DNA of 6,704 nucleotides from an uncultured Acidobacteriota bacterium (GCA_937925645.1 CALAMB010000082.1:1-6704); one strand, 5' to 3'. Shown: positions 1 through 5,403, counted from the stretch's first letter. Made by a program: numbers and translations. Notes: generated from the sequence alone by a model not told the origin.

Positions 1-76
1 ACGCACTATTCAAATAACAACGACTTCCAAAATTATCTATTCCGGTTGAGGTTTCTCGTTGTTTGCCGGAACAGGG
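1..76 (-). pseudogene. Degenerate Rhs core-domain fragment, runs off left edge
   Basis: On the minus strand the frame through codons 76-74 to 4-2 reads a stretch containing SGKQRETSTGIDNFGSR followed by CYLNSA. This aligns residue by residue with the Rhs repeat-associated core motif (FTGKERDxETGLDYFGARYY), which also occurs intact in the Rhs gene at the right of the window (FTGKPKDIESGLDYFGARYY). Conserved positions kept are the GK, R, T, G-hydrophobic-D, FG, R and final Y. Hallmark F, A and Y positions are changed to C, S and C, which suggests decay. The frame stays open rightward to a stop at 241-239, but the residues from about 76 to 238 look nothing like Rhs, so the fragment is probably cut off on its upstream side. 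It may be an orphan Rhs tip continuing left of the window. Homology call is fairly sure; functional status is unknown. Confidence 0.5.
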
Positions 77-279
77 AGCTCCGCCGCGATTCGGTCGTAA
101 ATCCGGCACTATCCCCGGAGCATTCTTGGGATTACCGAGTGCCGGGGCGGATGCGGGCGGCGTTTCTTCGGCTCCAGACCCCGAGGCGAGTTGGCGGCTA
201 AAAGCGATTGCGGGCGTGCGGTGACCAGCGGCAAGTTGTCAAAGAACCGGGCCGGGAAGGGGCGGGAAGACGCCTTTAT

Positions 280-302
280 TTTAGCAGCTGTTGGCCGCTA
301 AA
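280..302 (-). terminator. Weak stem-loop downstream of recombinase gene
   Basis: TTTAGC (280-285) and GCTAAA (297-302) form a 6-bp stem around an 11-base loop, with CTTT (274-277) and AAAG (304-307) partly extending it. In the leftward direction it is followed by AATAAAGG rather than a T-run, so it is a poor intrinsic terminator. It is noted because it is the only AT-containing hairpin after the leftward operon. Confidence 0.2.
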
Positions 303-368
303 GAAAGGGCGGGCCGCGGCTTCGGCCGGGCGCCGCCGGGCGCCGGATCGGGCTCCGGGCCGCCGGGA

Positions 369-398
369 AGGTGACATAATGCTCCCGTTATGTCTAGC
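369..398. other. dif/cer-like inverted repeat, candidate Xer-type recombination site
   Basis: GACATAA (373-379) and TTATGTC (388-394) are perfect inverted arms around the 8-base centre TGCTCCCG. Extended to 11-base arms, the left arm AGGTGACATAA resembles the XerC-side arm of E. coli dif (GGTGCGCATAA), and the right arm TTATGTCTAGC resembles its XerD-side arm (TTATGTTAAAT). An 8-base centre is the spacing known from the plasmid site cer. The site lies about 90 bases beyond the stop codon of a Xer-type recombinase and shares ATAATGCTC-Y-CG with 5431-5442 at the other end of the element. Its function is inferred from position and resemblance. Confidence 0.4.
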
Positions 399-437
399 CG
401 CGGCCGGGCATCCCGCCGGAGGGGGCGGGACCCGTCG

Positions 438-453
438 GATAATGCGCATTATC
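438..453. repeat. Perfect 16-bp palindrome
   Basis: GATAATGCGCATTATC is fully self-complementary. It lies 33 bases past the recombinase stop and 44 bases from the dif-like site, with which it shares ATAATGC (439-445 and 376-382). It could be a binding site for recombinase protomers, an accessory site, or a protein operator. As a hairpin it would be 8 bp with no loop, so dimer binding to duplex DNA is more likely than a terminator. Confidence 0.5.
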
Positions 454-485
454 GGATGGGCCGGCCGGGGCGACTTCCCGGCGGC

Positions 486-1283
486 CTACGGTTCGGCGGC
501 GGCCCCGCCGTCCGGCTCGAGGGGCGGCTCGCGGCGGGCCAGGCGGGCGCCGGGGTGGGTGGCGGCGTGGATGGCCTGGAGCTTGCGGATGGAGACCTGG
601 GTGTAGATCTGGGTGGTGTTGAGGTCGGCGTGGCCGAGCATCTGCTGGATGAAGCGGATGTCGGCCCCGCCCTCCAGCATCAGGGTGGCCATGGTGTGGC
701 GGAACAGGTGGCAGGCGCCCGGCTTGCCCACCCCCGAGGCCTCCACGTAGCGGCGCACCAGTTGGGTCAGGAAGTCCTTGGTGAACGGCTCGCCGGCGTT
801 GGTCAGGAAGAGCGTTCCGGGGTCCGGCGCCGCGGCCAGGCGCGGCCGGGCCTCCCGGACGTACCGCTCCAGCCAGGCCGCCGCCCGCTCTCCCAGCGGC
901 AGCAGCCGGTCCTTTTTCCCCTTGCCCTGGCGCACCGCCACCGTGCCCCGCTCCCCGTCCAGGTCGTACACCGTCAGGCGGACCAACTCCCCCCGCCGCA
1001 TCCCCGTGGCGTAGAGCAGTTCCAGGATGGCCCGGTCGCGCAGCCGCAGCGGCCCCGCGGCCGCCTCGGCCGTTCCGGCGGCCAGGCGGGCGCTCCGCTT
1101 CTGGCCCGTCACCGCGAACGGGTCCGCCTCGAAGACGACGGCCAGCACCGCCTCCGCCTCGGCCGCCGAAAGCACCGCCTTGGGCAGCCGCCGCTCCAGC
1201 CGCGGCAGCTCCAGCTCCGAGGCCGGGTTGTACAGGATCAGGTTCTGCCGCGCCAGCCACTTGAAGAACCCCCGCACCGGCAC
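486..1283 (-). CDS. Tyrosine recombinase C-terminal catalytic fragment
   Basis: This 265-residue frame (possible GTG start at 1283) opens with the last helix of the core-binding domain and then has the complete catalytic domain. Visible catalytic residues are R96 in ATGMRRGEL, K121 in the QGKGKKDRLLPL hairpin, H192 and R195 in HLFRHTMAT, H218 in LGHADLNTTQ, and nucleophile Y227 in QIYTQV. All six expected R-K-H-R-H-Y positions are intact, which argues that loss of function, if real, is recent. The region before R96 has an Ala/Gly-rich insertion (about residues 60-77). No good Shine-Dalgarno sequence precedes GTG 1283 or GTG 1277, so independent translation is doubtful. Catalytic assignment is firm; whether the fragment is made as a separate protein is unsure. 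Confidence 0.7.
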   Translation of the reverse strand: MPVRGFFKWLARQNLILYNPASELELPRLERRLPKAVLSAAEAEAVLAVVFEADPFAVTGQKRSARLAAGTAEAAAGPLRLRDRAILELLYATGMRRGELVRLTVYDLDGERGTVAVRQGKGKKDRLLPLGERAAAWLERYVREARPRLAAAPDPGTLFLTNAGEPFTKDFLTQLVRRYVEASGVGKPGACHLFRHTMATLMLEGGADIRFIQQMLGHADLNTTQIYTQVSIRKLQAIHAATHPGARLARREPPLEPDGGAAAEP

Positions 1284-1334
1284 CAGCCGCCCGTGCTGGC
1301 CGCGGAACGACAGCGGCGCCCCGTCCGCCTTGCG

Positions 1335-1577
1335 TTAGTGGTAGAGAAAGCGCTGGTAGCGGTCCAGGACCGGCTTCGTCACCTCCGCCGGCCGCTCAAT
1401 CCCCCGCTCCGCCAGCCACGCCGCCAGCTTGCCCAGGTGGACCCGCCGCGTTTGGACCGTCTCCGCCGAGTAGCCCCGCGCCAGCAGCCCCTCCAGGTAG
1501 CTCTCGATCCGGGCCGCCATCTCCGAAAGGGCCGTCCCGGCCGGCGGCATTTTGCGGCCTTTCCCCTTCCGGCTCAC
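1335..1577 (-). CDS. Tyrosine recombinase N-terminal fragment (core-binding, SAM-like domain)
   Basis: An 80-residue open frame covers most of the N-terminal DNA-binding domain of Xer-type recombinases: a basic leader (MSRKGKGRK), a helix with ARIESYLEGLLARGYSAETV, then TRRVHLGKLAAWLAERGI and PAEVTKPVLDRYQRFLYH. The pattern 'xYLExLxxRGYSxxTV ... L.xFxxWLxERGI ... VTxxxLxxYQRxL' is typical of this domain. The start is GTG, whose final two bases form the primase TGA stop, so a terminating ribosome could reinitiate directly. The domain normally continues about 30 residues beyond this stop (FFKWLARQNLILYNP lies in the next fragment), so this product alone would be an incomplete clamp without catalytic residues. 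If stable it might act as a partner of the downstream fragment, but that is speculation. Confidence 0.6.
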   Translation of the reverse strand: MSRKGKGRKMPPAGTALSEMAARIESYLEGLLARGYSAETVQTRRVHLGKLAAWLAERGIERPAEVTKPVLDRYQRFLYH

Positions 1578-4500
1578 CGGCGCACCCCCTCGCCGGCGGC
1601 CGCGGCGAAAGAGAAAGCGGCTTCCGTTTCAGCCGCCCCGGCGCCGATGCTACGACGGCCCGGCCGGTACGACGGGTGCTTTTCTCCGTTGTCCCCCGGA
1701 TGCATTTTCGGAGAGATTTTCGCCGGCTCGTCGCCGGGAACCTGGCCAGTGGCCGCGGCCGGGCCGTCCGAGTCGCTCCCCGATGATGCCCCAACCGGCC
1801 CCCAATGGCCCCCCAATGGCCCCCCAAACTCCGGGGCCGCACTCCCCAAACCGGCTTCGACGCCCCCCAAACATCCCGTCGTAGCTTCGGCCGGGAAGTC
1901 CCGCCGCAACGCCTCGACATCGATCAAGCCCACCAGGAACGGCTTCCCGTCCTTGCCCTTCCCGTCGTAGAGCAGCTCGTACTCGAAGCTCTGGCCCCGC
2001 CCGCCCCGGTGGGTCAGCACGTACTCCAGCTCCACCAGCCGGTCCAGGTGCACCCGGATCTGGTCGTAGCTCCAGCCCGTGTGCTCGCGCACCTCCCGGC
2101 GGCTGAAGCGGACGTCGGCCCGGTCCAGCTTCAAGGCGGCGCCCCGCTGCGCTACGAAGGCCTCCAGCAACTCCAGGAACCTTCTCGTCTGCGGCGGCAG
2201 TTCGTCCAGGGATCGCCCCAGGACCTCGCCGGCCAGGCGGTTGGCCACCGCGATGTCCTCCGGGGTCACGTCCAGGGCCTGGACCGGCCCGCCGCCCGCC
2301 GCCACGCTCCGCGGCGCCCGCTGGTGCTGGTGCAGCAGGGCGATGGCCTCGATCAGGTCGAGATACTTGTCGTGGTCCCGGCGGGTGCGGGTCTTGTCGT
2401 CCAGGAACGTCAGCCGCCGGGCGTAGGGGTTGAACACCGGCAGACGCCGCAGCAGCCGCTGGGCATTCCGGTGCAGCTTCAGCAGCCGCTCCCGCTCCCG
2501 CTTGATCAGGTAGCCCTCCTGCGTGCGCAGCTCCCGCTGCCGCCGGTGGATGGCCCGCGTCTGGGCCCGGTCCTCGTCCACCGTCAGCACGATGCAGCGG
2601 TTCTGCAGCTCCGCGTCGATGGCGATGGAGGTGGTGGTCAGAAAGACGGCCACCGGCCCCTGGACCCGGTATTCGTGCGTCACCAGCCGCCCCGTCGACG
2701 GGTCCTTGCCCGTGGAGGCGATGGCCAGCTCCCCCTCGCTCTGCAGCAGCTTTAGGGCGTAGGCGGCCCGCTCCGCCCCCGCCTCCTCGGCGATGGCCAG
2801 CACCTTGTGCCGCAGGTCCGTCTCGCCCATGTAAAACAGCGACTGCCCCGTCATGGCCGAGTACTTGACCTTCTCCTCCGCCGGCACGAAGGCCAGCACC
2901 GCTTCCAGCAGGGCCGACTTGCCCGCCGCCGACGAGGACTGGATCAGCACCGCCAGCGGCTTGTCCAGCTTGCGGGACACCGCGGCCAGGTACCCCACCA
3001 GCTTGTTCGTCTCCTCCCCCACCACCCCGCACCGCTCGAAGTCCCCCAGGATCCGCCCCAGCAGGTCTGGCGAACGCAGCAGTGCCAGCGCCTCCGCCCG
3101 CTCCTCCGGCGTCAGCTCGACCGCCGGCTCCTTCGGCGCCAGCGCCCGCCGGATCTGCTCGTCCTGCAGTTCCTCCAGCGCCAGCAGCACCCGCCCCAGG
3201 TCGGCCTTCACCACATCCTCCCGCAGGCCCAATTCCACCGCCGCCTGCTTGACGAAGGCCGCCCGGCGCTGGGCCGAGTAGAGATCGAAGGTGTCCACGT
3301 GGAAGCCCTCCCCCCGGCTCACCAGCACGTTCACCTTCAGCAGCTCATAGCTCATGTTTTTCGAAAGACCCCGCACCCGCCAGCGGCGGTCGCCCCGGAC
3401 GATGACGATCTCGTCGCCGTGGATACTGGTTGTGGGCTCGGGGTCGGTGGCTGGCGGACTCAGGAACGGTTCAGGCTGCTCCTCAGGCCGTGAAGCGGCC
3501 GGGCCGCTTTCCCCCGCTCCCGCCGGGTCCGCTCCCGGCGCATCGAGCGGCGTTGTCTCGCCGGCGGACGGGACGGCCGGATCCGGATCAGCCGGCGGCG
3601 GGGCAGCGGCTAAAAGGGGAGCGGAGAGTTCCGGATCCGCCAACGGCAGCCCGGGCCCGGCCGGGCCGGCCGGCCGCCGCCCCTTCCCCAGCCAGACGGC
3701 ATGACGGAGAACCAGGTCCAGCGCCTTGGCCGGCGGACTCATCTTCAGGGCGTACTCGTTGGCGTCCAGCCCCTTCGGAAACTGCACCCGGAAACACTCG
3801 ATCCCTTCGCCCCGCAGCGTTTCGGCCAGCTCGCCGGCGGCCTTGTCCCCGGCCTCGTCCCGGTCGTAGGCGATGTACACCCGCTCCGTGCCGTGTTCCC
3901 GGAAGGCGACCCGGTGGTCGGCGGTGAAGCCGTTCACCCCGTAGCTGGCGGTGACGTTCCGGAATCCGTGCGCCCAGAAGGTCAAGGCATCGATCAGCGC
4001 CTCGCACAGGATGATCTCTGGCGAAGCCGCAAGCGCCGCCACGTTCCACACTCCCCGGTGCGGCCCCGGCAGGTACAGGTGCGGCGGCGTCCCCGGCCGC
4101 AGGTCGTCCCGGATCTTCCGCCCGTACAACCCCCGCACCGCCCCCGCCTCGTCCCGCACCGGCACCACCAGCGACCCGTTGAAGTGCTCGTGGCCGCTCG
4201 GGCGCAGGAGCCCCAGGCCTTGCAGCCGCCCCCGGATCTCGGCCCCCGCCTGCCGGTTCTTCGCCGGCAGCCGGTAGGCCAGGGTGCGGTTGGCGTAGCC
4301 GAGCTGGAAGCGATCGATCAGCTCCGCCGATCGCAGGCCGCGCCGCTCCAGGTACGAAAGCGCCTCCGGGCTCTGCTTGAGCGTCTCGTGGTAGAAGGCG
4401 ACCACCCGCCGCTTCAACTCCTCGTCGTCCACCTCCAGCGGCAGCGCCGCCGCCGGCCCCTTCGCCACCGGCAGCGGGGCATGCCCGGCCAGGTCCCGCA

Positions 4501-4768
4501 GCACCTCCACCGCCCGCCGGAACGACACCTTCTCCCGCCGCATCACCCAGTCGATCACCGACCCGCCCGCCCGGCACGCCCCCAGGCAGTGCCACAGGTT
4601 CTTCGACGGCGTGACCACCAACGAGGGCTCGTGGTCGTCGTGGAACGGGCACAACCCCAGCAGGTCTTTCCCGTGTGGCGAGAGCGCCACCCCCGCCGCC
4701 TCCACCAGCCGCGGCAGGGACACTTCCTTCTTCAGCCGCTCGATCTCTGCCTCCGGTATCCGCGCCAT
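1574..4768 (-). CDS. Element-encoded primase-helicase: CHC2 zinc finger, Toprim, P-loop ATPase, winged helix
   Basis: A 1064-residue multidomain replication protein. Residues 36-66 form a CHC2 zinc finger (C40, H43, C61, C65; Cx3C rather than the usual Cx2C), for template recognition as in DnaG. A Toprim domain follows, with E256 in IILCEALIDALTF and D302/D304 in YIAYDRDEAGD, the metal-binding residues of primer synthesis. Residues 361-450 are a Pro/Ala-rich linker. The ATPase has SSSAAGKSAL at 611-620 (Ser replaces the first Walker A Gly), a Walker B-like VLAIAEEAG at 656-664 and a TTTS/NR sensor-like stretch at 711-724. A winged helix lies around 885-932 (SRREVREHTGWSYDQIRVHL). The last 105 residues are Gly/Ser/Ala-rich. 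ATG 4768 has AGGAGG five bases upstream. It probably primes and unwinds the element's own replication, and it is coupled to the recombinase downstream. Confidence 0.88.
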   Translation of the reverse strand: MARIPEAEIERLKKEVSLPRLVEAAGVALSPHGKDLLGLCPFHDDHEPSLVVTPSKNLWHCLGACRAGGSVIDWVMRREKVSFRRAVEVLRDLAGHAPLPVAKGPAAALPLEVDDEELKRRVVAFYHETLKQSPEALSYLERRGLRSAELIDRFQLGYANRTLAYRLPAKNRQAGAEIRGRLQGLGLLRPSGHEHFNGSLVVPVRDEAGAVRGLYGRKIRDDLRPGTPPHLYLPGPHRGVWNVAALAASPEIILCEALIDALTFWAHGFRNVTASYGVNGFTADHRVAFREHGTERVYIAYDRDEAGDKAAGELAETLRGEGIECFRVQFPKGLDANEYALKMSPPAKALDLVLRHAVWLGKGRRPAGPAGPGLPLADPELSAPLLAAAPPPADPDPAVPSAGETTPLDAPGADPAGAGESGPAASRPEEQPEPFLSPPATDPEPTTSIHGDEIVIVRGDRRWRVRGLSKNMSYELLKVNVLVSRGEGFHVDTFDLYSAQRRAAFVKQAAVELGLREDVVKADLGRVLLALEELQDEQIRRALAPKEPAVELTPEERAEALALLRSPDLLGRILGDFERCGVVGEETNKLVGYLAAVSRKLDKPLAVLIQSSSAAGKSALLEAVLAFVPAEEKVKYSAMTGQSLFYMGETDLRHKVLAIAEEAGAERAAYALKLLQSEGELAIASTGKDPSTGRLVTHEYRVQGPVAVFLTTTSIAIDAELQNRCIVLTVDEDRAQTRAIHRRQRELRTQEGYLIKRERERLLKLHRNAQRLLRRLPVFNPYARRLTFLDDKTRTRRDHDKYLDLIEAIALLHQHQRAPRSVAAGGGPVQALDVTPEDIAVANRLAGEVLGRSLDELPPQTRRFLELLEAFVAQRGAALKLDRADVRFSRREVREHTGWSYDQIRVHLDRLVELEYVLTHRGGRGQSFEYELLYDGKGKDGKPFLVGLIDVEALRRDFPAEATTGCLGGVEAGLGSAAPEFGGPLGGHWGPVGASSGSDSDGPAAATGQVPGDEPAKISPKMHPGDNGEKHPSYRPGRRSIGAGAAETEAAFSFAAAAGEGVRR
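1602..1627. repeat. Near-direct repeat, copy A (in primase C-terminal tail)
   Basis: GCGGCGAAAGAGAAAGCGGC followed by TTCCGT. The same 26-base sequence recurs at 5291-5316 with one substitution and two single-base gaps, including the exact 12-mer GAGAAAGCGGCT. This copy encodes part of the low-complexity end of the primase; the other is non-coding, beyond the XRE gene. The pair brackets primase plus regulator but leaves the recombinase outside. It may be a relic of duplication or module exchange, or chance. Confidence 0.35.
1778..1825 (-). repeat. G-tract array with G-quadruplex potential in the primase tail; 11-bp tandem unit
   Basis: Reading leftward on the coding strand there are five G-runs of 6, 6, 5, 4 and 4 bases separated by 5, 5, 6 and 7 bases. 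This fits a strict four-tract quadruplex rule with one spare tract. Part of it is a tandem 11-bp unit (1801-1811 and 1812-1822). Because 11 is not a multiple of 3, the copies encode different residues. The stretch lies in the G-rich C-terminal tail of the primase (around residues 980-998), about 200 bases before the recombinase start, and would be present in the mRNA. Confidence 0.55.
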
Positions 4769-4773
4769 CGCCG

Positions 4774-4779
4774 CCTCCT
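4774..4779 (-). promoter_or_regulatory. Ribosome binding site of the primase gene
   Basis: AGGAGG on the minus strand (4779 down to 4774) lies five bases before ATG 4768. It is a perfect Shine-Dalgarno sequence and fixes the primase start. Confidence 0.8.
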
Positions 4780-4821
4780 GGAAAAGCTGTCAAGCAAAAA
4801 ACCGCCGCCCGAATAACAAAG

Positions 4822-4850
4822 TTGACTCGGCTGTGTATAACAAGTATATT
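4822..4850 (+). promoter_or_regulatory. Sigma70-type promoter for the XRE regulator gene
   Basis: TTGACT (4822-4827) and TATATT (4845-4850) are separated by exactly 17 bases and each matches consensus at five of six positions. The expected start is near 4857, giving a leader of about 36 bases before ATG 4893. It overlaps almost completely with the opposed promoter at 4834-4862, and its -10 box is covered by the candidate operator at 4836-4858. Confidence 0.65.
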
Positions 4851-4862
4851 GGTATTTGGCAA
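4834..4862 (-). promoter_or_regulatory. Sigma70-type promoter for the primase-recombinase operon
   Basis: On the minus strand TTGCCA (4862-4857) and TATACA (4839-4834) are separated by exactly 17 bases; they match consensus at four and four of six positions. Transcription would start near 4827, giving a leader of about 59 bases that contains AGGAGG before ATG 4768. It faces the regulator promoter and shares 4834-4850 with it, so the two cannot be occupied by RNA polymerase together. Confidence 0.55.
4836..4858. promoter_or_regulatory. Candidate operator for the XRE regulator
   Basis: Two overlapping dyads are visible: TATA-N5-TATA (4836-4848) and the imperfect CAA-N-TA ... TA-N-TTG (4841-4858, six of nine pairs matching). 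A partial direct repeat, ATAACAA, occurs at 4813-4819 and again at 4837-4843, 24 bases apart. The AT-rich island stands out from GC-rich genes on both sides and covers key elements of both promoters. Binding by the adjacent regulator is inferred from position. Confidence 0.4.
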
Positions 4863-4892
4863 GCGATTTTTTCCGAGGAGACCGGCCGCCCC

Positions 4893-5285
4893 ATGAACCC
4901 GCTCTATAATCCGCCCATGGCTCGCACCCTCACCAAACCCCGGCCCCGGCAGGGAGAGCTCCTCCGGCAGTTCCGCCTGGCCGCCGGCCTGAGCCAGCGG
5001 GAGCTGGCCGGACTCATCGGCGAGACCCAGCAGAACGTCGCCTTCTGGGAGCAGTCGGACAAGCCGCCCCGCTCCGACGTGCTGCCCCGGCTCGCCCAGG
5101 CCCTGGGCGTAAGGGTGGAGGACCTTCTCCAGCCCGGCGCGGAGAGTCTCCGGCGCGGCGGCCCGGCCGGCAAGCTCCGCAAGGTGTTCGAGGAAGTGTC
5201 CGCCCTGCCGCGGCGGCAGCAGGACAAGGTCGTCGAGTTCGTCTCCGCCTTCGTCTGCCAATACCGGCAGGGCCAGAAAGAGTAA
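4893..5285 (+). CDS. XRE-family helix-turn-helix transcriptional regulator
   Basis: A 130-residue protein from ATG 4893, or 122 from ATG 4917. Numbered from the second Met, residues 13-71 form a Cro/CI-type HTH: GELLRQFRLAAGLSQRELAG (first helices and turn), ETQQNVAFWEQSDKPPRSDV (recognition helix) and LPRLAQALGVRVEDLL. The C-terminal tail, GKLRKVFEEVSALPRRQQDK then VVEFVSAFVCQYR, is helical and probably mediates dimerisation. GAGGAG (4875-4880) lies 12 bases before ATG 4893, slightly long but usable. ATG 4917 has no such site but is preceded by TATAAT (4905-4910). The gene is divergent from the primase operon across an AT-rich control region, so it most likely represses replication and recombination and perhaps itself. 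No peptidase or sensor domain is present, so any induction signal is not visible. Confidence 0.85.
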   Translation: MNPLYNPPMARTLTKPRPRQGELLRQFRLAAGLSQRELAGLIGETQQNVAFWEQSDKPPRSDVLPRLAQALGVRVEDLLQPGAESLRRGGPAGKLRKVFEEVSALPRRQQDKVVEFVSAFVCQYRQGQKE

Positions 5286-5290
5286 CCCCC

Positions 5291-5316
5291 GCGGCTAAAG
5301 GAGAAAGCGGCTCCGT
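5291..5316. repeat. Near-direct repeat, copy B (downstream of XRE gene)
   Basis: GCGGCTAAAGGAGAAAGCGG followed by CTCCGT. It matches 1602-1627 in the primase tail with one substitution and two single-base gaps. It begins six bases after the XRE stop codon. A shorter related run, GCTAAAG then AAAG, is at 297-307. Confidence 0.35.
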
Positions 5317-5345
5317 CCCCGTTTCCTCGAATGCAGGATACGCAT

Positions 5346-5371
5346 TTGTCCGGACAAGCGCCGCTTGTCCG
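5346..5371 (+). terminator. Alternative hairpins built from three TTGTCC/GGACAA arms
   Basis: TTGTCCGGACAA (5346-5357) is a perfect 12-bp palindrome. Its second half is also the left arm of a longer hairpin, CGGACAAGC (5351-5359) with GCTTGTCCG (5363-5371), 9 bp around GCC. The two structures are mutually exclusive in RNA, the second being stronger. It lies 60 bases after the XRE stop and could stop or protect that transcript, but there is no T-run. Confidence 0.4.
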
Positions 5372-5403
5372 CCCCAATGCCGGCCGCCCTCAGCAGCCGC
5401 ATG

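Larger units (their letters stand above)
77..485. other. Intergenic region with candidate recombination sites; no convincing gene
   Basis: About 400 bases lie between the Rhs relic and the recombinase stop. Short open frames exist on both strands, but none has a ribosome binding site, recognisable motif or plausible residue composition. The left part (to about 240) is mixed. From about 240 it is very GC-rich with many CCGG/GCCG words. It contains a weak stem-loop at 280-302, a small UUCG-loop hairpin at 317-328, a dif-like inverted repeat at 369-398 and a perfect palindrome at 438-453. This stretch follows the recombinase gene in its direction of transcription, which is where attachment sites and terminators of such elements often sit. 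Confidence 0.5.
486..1577 (-). pseudogene. Xer-type tyrosine recombinase gene interrupted by one in-frame TAA
   Basis: Read through, this is a 362-residue site-specific tyrosine recombinase plus one internal stop. The two halves are in the same frame: YQRFLYH, TAA (1337-1335), then RKADGAPLSFRGQHG and on into the catalytic domain. Sequence quality is good on both sides, so the only visible lesion is that codon. A Tyr codon (TAC or TAT) would need a single change to become TAA. The gene starts with GTG at 1577 overlapping the primase stop as GTGA, so it is the promoter-distal gene of a leftward operon and likely depends on translational coupling. The expected role is breaking and rejoining DNA at attachment sites to integrate or excise the element. 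It may be a true nonsense mutation, a base-call error, a natural split, or readthrough; the sequence alone cannot separate these. Confidence 0.6.

Noticed and set aside
1..201. 66-codon plus-strand frame open from the left edge
   Set aside because: No recognisable motif, and the opposite strand carries the Rhs core match over the same bases.
194..204. GCGGCTAAAAG repeated exactly at 3606-3616 and nearly at 5291-5301
   Set aside because: Several exact 11-mer repeats are expected by chance in a window this size, and the copies have no shared context.
390..1970. 526-codon open frame on the plus strand
   Set aside because: It is antisense to the recombinase and the primase tail, is extremely rich in Arg, Pro and Gln, and has no motif or ribosome binding site; GC-rich DNA leaves such frames open.
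1805..2755. Long plus-strand frame, and a similar one at 3701-4816
   Set aside because: Both are antisense to clear primase domains and have shadow-type composition.
4788..4793. Consensus TTGACA on the minus strand before the primase
   Set aside because: A -10 box 17 bases further on would fall on the start codon, and none is there.
4611..4892. N-terminal extension of the XRE regulator in the same frame
   Set aside because: It would begin inside the primase gene, cross its promoter region, and add residues unlike any XRE protein; ATG 4893 has a ribosome binding site.
3588..5261. 557-codon frame on the minus strand overlapping the regulator and primase
   Set aside because: It runs antisense through the XRE gene and out of frame through the primase, with Gly/Ala/Arg-rich residues and no domain.
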